From assembly GCA_050743385.1 (NCBI GenBank), contig JBOGFJ010000012.1, forward strand, positions 1-10,575: a stretch of 10,575 nucleotides of DNA, read 5' to 3'. Under the pieces are notes generated by a model, which saw only the letters and a program-made list of their open reading frames with translations, was not told the origin of the DNA and did not search any database. The DNA is from JACDBD01 sp050743385 (lineage in GTDB: Bacteria; Actinomycetota; Acidimicrobiia; IMCC26256; JACDBD01). Made by a program: the position numbers and the translations under genes. Below are positions 5,954 to 10,575 of the stretch, piece after piece; positions within the stretch are counted from its first letter, which is position 1; each line of letters opens with the position of its first letter.

Positions 5954-8900
5954 TCCGCTGGTGCCCGGCGGAGGCGGCGCCGCAGCGTCACGGCGGTTCC
6001 CTCCACGCTCCGATCGATGTCGACGTCGTCCATGAGGCTGCGCATGAGGTCCAAACCGCGTCCCCTGGTCTGCGAGTCGCGGTCGTACCACCGGCCGGAG
6101 TCGCGCACCACGACGACCACCCCGCCGTCATCGCTGGTCCCCTCGACGGTGAAGCCGCCGTCTCGAAGGCCGTAGGCGTGCTCGACGGCGTTGGCCGCGG
6201 CCTCGTTGACGGCGAGCGTGATCTCGCCGCGCTCCGTCGGCGCCGCGCCGAGTCGATCGAGCCATTCGCCGAGCCGCGCTCGGAGCCGGCCGAGCTCGCG
6301 CGGTTGCGCCGAGAGGCGCACCATCAGCTCCGCCGGCGCCGGGAGCAGCCGCAGTGCCAGGAGCGCGACGTCGTCGTCGGGTCTGGCGCCACCGAGCAGC
6401 CGCTCGAGGAGATGGTCGGCGAGCTCGTCGAGCTTCTCCGGCGCGTCAGCGACCGCGTCGGCAAGGCGGCGGAGGCCTTCGTCGAGCGATTCGCCCCGCC
6501 GTTCGATCAGCCCGTCGGTGTACAGGACCAGCAGGGTGCCCGGTGGGACCGCCACCTCGACCTCGGGGTAGCGCATGTCGTCGACCGCGCACAGGGGCGC
6601 GCCCCGGCTGCCCTCGAGGAAGTCAGGTGCCGCGCCGGGTCTGTGCACGAGCGGCGGTGGATGGCCCGCGCTGGCGAACAGCAGCGTGGCGGAGCGGGGT
6701 TCGTAGACCGCGATCAGGACCGTGGCCATGTCGCCGTCGCCGAGGGCGGTGAAGTTGTCGTTCAGGCGACGGAGAATCGCCCCGGGCGAGAGCCCGTCGA
6801 TGGCGCAGAAGTCCAAGGCGTTGCGGATGCGGCTCATCGACGCTGCTGCACGGATGCCGTGGCCGACCACATCGCCGATCGCGGCCAGGACGCGCCCGTC
6901 GGGGAGCGGCAGCACGTCGTACCAGTCGCCGCCGATCTTGAGCTCGTCGCTGCCGGGCACGTAGCGGGCGGCGAGCTCGGCCTCCATGAGCTCCGGCAGC
7001 CGCTCGGGCAGCAGGCTCCGCTGGAGTGCCTCGGCGGTGGCCTGCTCCTGCTCGAATCGGAGCGCGTTCTCGAGCGCGGGCGCCGCCCGCCGCGCGAGCT
7101 CGCGCGCAATGGCGACGTCGTCGGGGCCGTAGCGGCGCCCCGACTCCGCGTACGCGAACGAGATGGCCCCGATGGGCCCCGAGGGACCACCGGAGAGTGG
7201 AAGGCTGAGCAGCGAGCGCACGCCGAACTCGGGGGCGGGGTCGGGGGAGTTCTCGCCGGTGAGGGTGAGCTTGCCCACCACACCGACGGGAAGTGGATAC
7301 GCGAGCACGGGCTCACCCGTCTGCACGGCCTCGAACCAGGGCATGCCGGGCTCCGGCTCGAACGCCCGCCACGGCCCGGCCGCGTCGAGCTGCGCCTGCC
7401 GGTCGCGGTTGGCGGCGGCGAAGCTGGCGATGCGCATCCTCCCGTCCGGCTCGGCGACGTGCACCACACACACATCGGCGAACGCGGGCAGCACGACCCG
7501 CGCCATCGCCTCGATGCGGGCACGCGAGTCGAGCTCGACGGTCAGCAGCTCGCCGGCACTGGCGAGCAGGTCGACGTGGGCCCGGGCACGTTCGGCGTCA
7601 CGGTAGAGCCGGGCGCGTTCGATGGCCTCTGCGAAGCGGCGCGCCAGCTCGACAGCGAGCACGACGTCGCCGCGTTGGTACCGGCGACCCGACCGCTCCG
7701 TGTGCATGAGCACGAGCGCGCCCAGCCGCTCACCGCGCACCTCGAGTGGCGTGGTGATGACGGAGCAGACGCCGTGGCGCTGCAAGGTCTCGAGGTGCTC
7801 CGGGCTCTGAGCCGCCTGCCGGCGCATCTCCTCGGTCACGAGCTCCAGGCGAACCGGGCGCCCGGAGCGCAGCGCGCGCGCGGTGGGCAGGTCACCCTCC
7901 AAGTCGAGGGGATAGCGATCGCCTGCTTCGACGAGGAGCGGTTCGAGCCCCCGATCGATATCGGCGACCGCCACGCGGCGTCCCCTGCCGTCGGGGTTGC
8001 GCAGATAGAGGTGGCACGAGTCGGCGAAGTCGGGGATCGCGAGGCGAGCTACCTGGTCGAGCGTGGCGTCGAGGTCGATGGCGGAGCTGCTGAACAGCTC
8101 GCTGGCGCGCGCGATGAGCTGGGTCGCGAGCTCGGCTCGCTTCCGCTCGGTGATCTCCACCACGACACTGCCGACGCCGATCCGCTCGCCGTCGGGGCCG
8201 GTCACGGGATAGATGCTCACGAGCCAGTGGCGTACGACGCCGGGTGCGCCCTGGGTGTACCCACTGACTTCCTGGTCGATGAGCGGCTGGCCGGTCTCGA
8301 GCACAGCCTCGTAGAGGTGCCCGGCTGCTTCCCAGACGTTCGGGACGACGTCGGCTACCCGCCGCCCGATGTGCTCCTCCATCGGCACGCCGTTCATGTC
8401 GGCGAGCGGCTGGTTGACGCGCACGTACCGGAACTCGGTGTCGTAGAAGCCGAACCCCACCGGAGCGTTCTCGAGCAGCGTGTCGAGGCGGGCCAGTGTC
8501 TCCTGGAGCTCGCGGCTCGCCTGCTCCGCCTCGGCCCGCGCCAGCTGCTCGAGCGCGAGCAGCCGAGCGCGCTCGGTCTCAGCTTCCTTGCGGCCCGTGA
8601 TGTCGACGCCGATGCCGACCCACTCGCGGCCGTCGGTACCCGGGATCTCGTGGCCCCGTCCCTCGGTCCAGCGAACTTCCCCGCTCGGGAGGACGACGCG
8701 GTGCTCGTGCGCGATCTCGCCGCCGTGCTCCACGACCTCACTCATCGCTTGGAGTACCCGCTCGCGATCGTCGGGATGGATCAGCTCGACGAAGGCCTCG
8801 AACGTGCCGGGGAAGGTCCCGCGTTCGAAGCCGTACACAGCCTCGAGCTCGGGCGACCACGACACCTCGTTGGTAACGCGGCTCCAGCGCCACGTCCCCA

Positions 8901-9369
8901 TGCCGCCGGCGTCGAGCGCGAGCCGGGCTTCCGCTTCCCGGTTGCGTAGCTCGTCCTCGACCTCACGCTGCTCGGTGATGTCGATCGCGATCCCGATGAG
9001 GGAGCCGTCGTCGAGTCGCAGGCTGCGATTGTCGACCCAGCGCACGTCACCGTCGCGGTCGACCAGCCGGTACCGCAGCCCTGTCGGAGCAGTGTCGCGT
9101 GTCACCGCGTTGAGCCGTTCGGCCACGAGGTCGCGGTCGTCGGGGTGGACGAAGCTCACGGCCTCGTCGAGCGTGCCGCCGAAGGTGCCGGGCTCGAGGC
9201 CGCACAGGCGTTCCATCGAGGGCGCCCAGTGCACGCGCCGGCTGTCTCCGTCCCACGACCACAGGCCGATGCGAGCCGATTCGAGCGCCCCCTCGAGTGC
9301 ATGTTCGGGCACCCTGCCGCCGGGGTCGGACGGCTGGTTCCCTGCTCGGCGCCGCCTTGGTCTGAACAT
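5950..9369 (-). CDS. PAS-PAS-PAS-GAF-GAF-PP2C(SpoIIE)-HATPase sensor phosphatase/kinase
   Basis: About 1140 residues. The order is PAS1 (roughly 25-130, ending IGIAIDITEQ), PAS2 (about 145-262, ending VGIGVDITGRKEAE), a short coiled linker, PAS3 (about 295-412) and GAF1 (about 430-590). Then follow GAF2 (about 615-780), a SpoIIE-type PP2C phosphatase (about 800-1005) and a C-terminal RsbW-like HATPase (about 1020-1135). Phosphatase metal residues are present in IGGDWYD (near 816), GDVVGHG (near 834), LYTDG (near 953) and DDDVALL (near 1001). The kinase N-box reads NEAAANAVEHAY, with DSGRW and GRGLDLM further on. It should both phosphorylate and dephosphorylate the STAS partner encoded just downstream, in response to bound ligands. 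No membrane segments are visible, so it is probably cytosolic. GTG 9372 and ATG 9369 are adjacent possible starts; GGAG lies 7 to 10 bases upstream. Confidence 0.93.
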   Translation of the reverse strand: MFRPRRRRAGNQPSDPGGRVPEHALEGALESARIGLWSWDGDSRRVHWAPSMERLCGLEPGTFGGTLDEAVSFVHPDDRDLVAERLNAVTRDTAPTGLRYRLVDRDGDVRWVDNRSLRLDDGSLIGIAIDITEQREVEDELRNREAEARLALDAGGMGTWRWSRVTNEVSWSPELEAVYGFERGTFPGTFEAFVELIHPDDRERVLQAMSEVVEHGGEIAHEHRVVLPSGEVRWTEGRGHEIPGTDGREWVGIGVDITGRKEAETERARLLALEQLARAEAEQASRELQETLARLDTLLENAPVGFGFYDTEFRYVRVNQPLADMNGVPMEEHIGRRVADVVPNVWEAAGHLYEAVLETGQPLIDQEVSGYTQGAPGVVRHWLVSIYPVTGPDGERIGVGSVVVEITERKRAELATQLIARASELFSSSAIDLDATLDQVARLAIPDFADSCHLYLRNPDGRGRRVAVADIDRGLEPLLVEAGDRYPLDLEGDLPTARALRSGRPVRLELVTEEMRRQAAQSPEHLETLQRHGVCSVITTPLEVRGERLGALVLMHTERSGRRYQRGDVVLAVELARRFAEAIERARLYRDAERARAHVDLLASAGELLTVELDSRARIEAMARVVLPAFADVCVVHVAEPDGRMRIASFAAANRDRQAQLDAAGPWRAFEPEPGMPWFEAVQTGEPVLAYPLPVGVVGKLTLTGENSPDPAPEFGVRSLLSLPLSGGPSGPIGAISFAYAESGRRYGPDDVAIARELARRAAPALENALRFEQEQATAEALQRSLLPERLPELMEAELAARYVPGSDELKIGGDWYDVLPLPDGRVLAAIGDVVGHGIRAAASMSRIRNALDFCAIDGLSPGAILRRLNDNFTALGDGDMATVLIAVYEPRSATLLFASAGHPPPLVHRPGAAPDFLEGSRGAPLCAVDDMRYPEVEVAVPPGTLLVLYTDGLIERRGESLDEGLRRLADAVADAPEKLDELADHLLERLLGGARPDDDVALLALRLLPAPAELMVRLSAQPRELGRLRARLGEWLDRLGAAPTERGEITLAVNEAAANAVEHAYGLRDGGFTVEGTSDDGGVVVVVRDSGRWYDRDSQTRGRGLDLMRSLMDDVDIDRSVEGTAVTLRRRLRRAPAE

Positions 9370-9485
9370 CACCCCGCCGCTCCGTCGATTCGGCCCGCAC
9401 CATCTTGCCTCAGCGCGGCTCCACGACCGCTCGGCGGCGCGGGTTCCGGAAGGTGTGTGCGGCCCCCGTCGATCGGGTAGCCTCT

Positions 9486-9503
9486 AGTTACCCACCAGTA
9501 ACT
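9486..9503. promoter_or_regulatory. Inverted repeat, candidate TetR-type operator before the acyl-CoA dehydrogenase gene
   Basis: AGTTAC and GTAACT form perfect six-base arms around the spacer CCACCA. A TANNNT-type -10 candidate, TAGCCT, lies at 9478-9483, which puts the likely transcription start inside the repeat. The ribosome-binding site AGGAG follows at 9505-9509, nine bases before the ATG. Short AT-containing palindromes at this position fit repression by a TetR-family regulator, which is common for actinobacterial fatty-acid and acyl-CoA genes. The regulator itself is not in the window. Confidence 0.5.
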
Positions 9504-9518
9504 TAGGAGTACGGCGCC

Positions 9519-10575
9519 ATGACCGAGTTCTCTCTCGCGCTCGACGATGACCAGGAGCAGATCCAGAAGTGGGTCCACGACTTCGCGGAGCAGGTCGTGC
9601 GCCCCGCGGGACCCGAGTGGGACGCGCGCGAGGAGACACCGTGGCCGATCATCGAGGAAGCGGCCAAGATCGGGCTGTACTCGTGGGAGTTCATCGCCCA
9701 GTGCTTCTCCGACCCGACCGGCCTGATGTTCCCCGTGGTGAGCGAGGAGCTGTGCTGGGGTGACGCCGGCATCGCACTCTCGATCTTCGGCAGCACGCTC
9801 GGGGCGGCGGGTATCGCGGGAAACGGCACTCCCGAGCAGATCGCCGAGTGGGTACCCCAGTGCTTCGGCACGCCCGACGACATCCACCTCGCCTCGTTCG
9901 CGGTCACCGAACCGGGCGCGGGGTCGGACGTGTCGAGCCTACGCACGACCGCGAAGAAGGACGGCGACGACTGGGTGCTGAACGGTCAGAAGACGTTCAT
10001 CACGAATGGCGGGTTGCTCGACCGTCCCAACGTTCATGTGGTCGTCGCCAGCGTCGACCCCGAGCTCGGGTCACGGGGGCATGCTTCGTTCGTCGTGCCG
10101 CCGGGGACTCCGGGGCTGACGGGCGGGAAGAAGGAGAAGAAGATGGGCATCCGCGCCTCGCACACCGGCGAGGTGCTCCTCGACGACGTGCGGGTTCCGA
10201 GCGCATGCCTGCTCGGCGGCGAGGAGAAGCTCGAGGCTCGCCTGGCCCGGGCCCGGGAAGGGAAGAGCTCCAAGGTGCAGGCGGCCATGAGCACGTTCGA
10301 GACCACGCGGCCGATCGTCGGTGCCCAGGCGCTCGGAATCGCGCGGGCTGCGTACGAGTTCGCGCTCGACTATGCCAAGGAGCGCGAGCAGTTCGGCAAG
10401 AAGATCATCGAGAACCAGTCGATCGCCTTCAACCTCGCCGACATGAAGATGGAGATCGACGCCGCCCGTTTGCTGGTGTGGCGGGCGTCGTGGATGGGCA
10501 AGCACGGCGGGAAGTTCGAGAACGCCGAGGGGTCCATGAGCAAGCTCAAGGCGGGCGAGGTCGCGGTGTGGGTGA
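9519..10575 (+). CDS. Acyl-CoA dehydrogenase (truncated by the right edge)
   Basis: The first 352 residues are visible. The enzyme oxidises an acyl-CoA thioester to the trans-2-enoyl-CoA, using FAD and passing electrons to electron-transfer flavoprotein. The N-terminal helical domain ends in FAVTEPGAGSD (residues 127-137), the flavin-site signature. The beta domain has KTFITNG (158-164) and KMGIRASHTGEVLLDDVRVP (from 208). The C-terminal helical domain begins with an Arg-Pro-rich turn and contains EREQFGKKI around residue 291. The catalytic Glu of the C-terminal domain would lie beyond the edge. Chain length specificity cannot be told from this part; the loop with GTPGLTGGKKEKK is typical of broad acyl-CoA dehydrogenases. 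The ATG at 9519 has AGGAG nine bases upstream. It is divergent from the phosphatase/kinase gene, with about 146 bp between them, and is unrelated in function to it as far as can be seen. Confidence 0.95.
   Translation, partial: MTEFSLALDDDQEQIQKWVHDFAEQVVRPAGPEWDAREETPWPIIEEAAKIGLYSWEFIAQCFSDPTGLMFPVVSEELCWGDAGIALSIFGSTLGAAGIAGNGTPEQIAEWVPQCFGTPDDIHLASFAVTEPGAGSDVSSLRTTAKKDGDDWVLNGQKTFITNGGLLDRPNVHVVVASVDPELGSRGHASFVVPPGTPGLTGGKKEKKMGIRASHTGEVLLDDVRVPSACLLGGEEKLEARLARAREGKSSKVQAAMSTFETTRPIVGAQALGIARAAYEFALDYAKEREQFGKKIIENQSIAFNLADMKMEIDAARLLVWRASWMGKHGGKFENAEGSMSKLKAGEVAVWV

Noticed and set aside
6178..8949. A very long open plus-strand frame (923 codons) opposite the sensor phosphatase gene
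   Set aside because: It is the exact antisense of the PAS/GAF/PP2C/HATPase coding region. The translation has no recognisable fold, and such frames are common opposite GC-rich genes because stop codons are rare there.

Overview
This is a very GC-rich window with many GTG starts, 4-bp gene overlaps and TANNNT-type promoter elements. Together with a multi-sensor SpoIIE-type phosphatase and an acyl-CoA dehydrogenase, this suggests a high-GC actinobacterium, perhaps an uncultured member of the Acidimicrobiia or a relative. That placement is inference from style and gene content; no taxonomic marker gene is present. No tRNA, rRNA, CRISPR array or transposase gene was found.

Layout. (1) Positions 1-236, minus strand: the first 78 residues of an unrecognised protein, transcribed off the left edge. 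(2) 293-1183, plus: a SpoIID/LytB-type peptidoglycan lytic transglycosylase domain protein, divergent from (1). (3) 1211-4225, minus: a tight four-gene operon. In transcription order it encodes a PqqD-like small protein with an unusual C-terminal tail, an HprK-like P-loop kinase, and two family 2 glycosyltransferases. The last three genes are joined by overlaps of 4 and 10 bp. (4) About 4271-5563, plus: a PF14907-type nucleotidyltransferase, divergent from the PqqD gene over an intergenic gap of only about 45 bp. (5) 5600-9369, minus: a two-gene partner-switching operon. It encodes a giant PAS-PAS-PAS-GAF-GAF-PP2C-HATPase protein followed by a STAS anti-sigma-factor antagonist, with a 4-bp overlap. 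(6) 9519 to the right edge, plus: an acyl-CoA dehydrogenase, preceded by an inverted repeat that looks like a TetR-type operator.

Function. Block (3)+(4) is the most interesting part. PqqD-like, HprK-like and PF14907 proteins recur together in bacterial loci of poorly understood function. PqqD-like and HprK-like proteins also occur in lasso-peptide clusters, where the PqqD-like B1 protein binds the leader peptide. Here the PqqD-like protein carries its own proline/aspartate-rich linker and a 37-residue tail. The tail resembles an RRE-binding leader and ends in an LDP...GWP signature. No lasso B2 protease, asparagine-synthetase-like cyclase or separate precursor peptide is visible, so a complete lasso cluster is not supported. 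The two glycosyltransferases and the neighbouring peptidoglycan enzyme point towards the cell surface. Block (5) is a self-contained stress-signalling switch whose sensor, phosphatase and kinase are one polypeptide.
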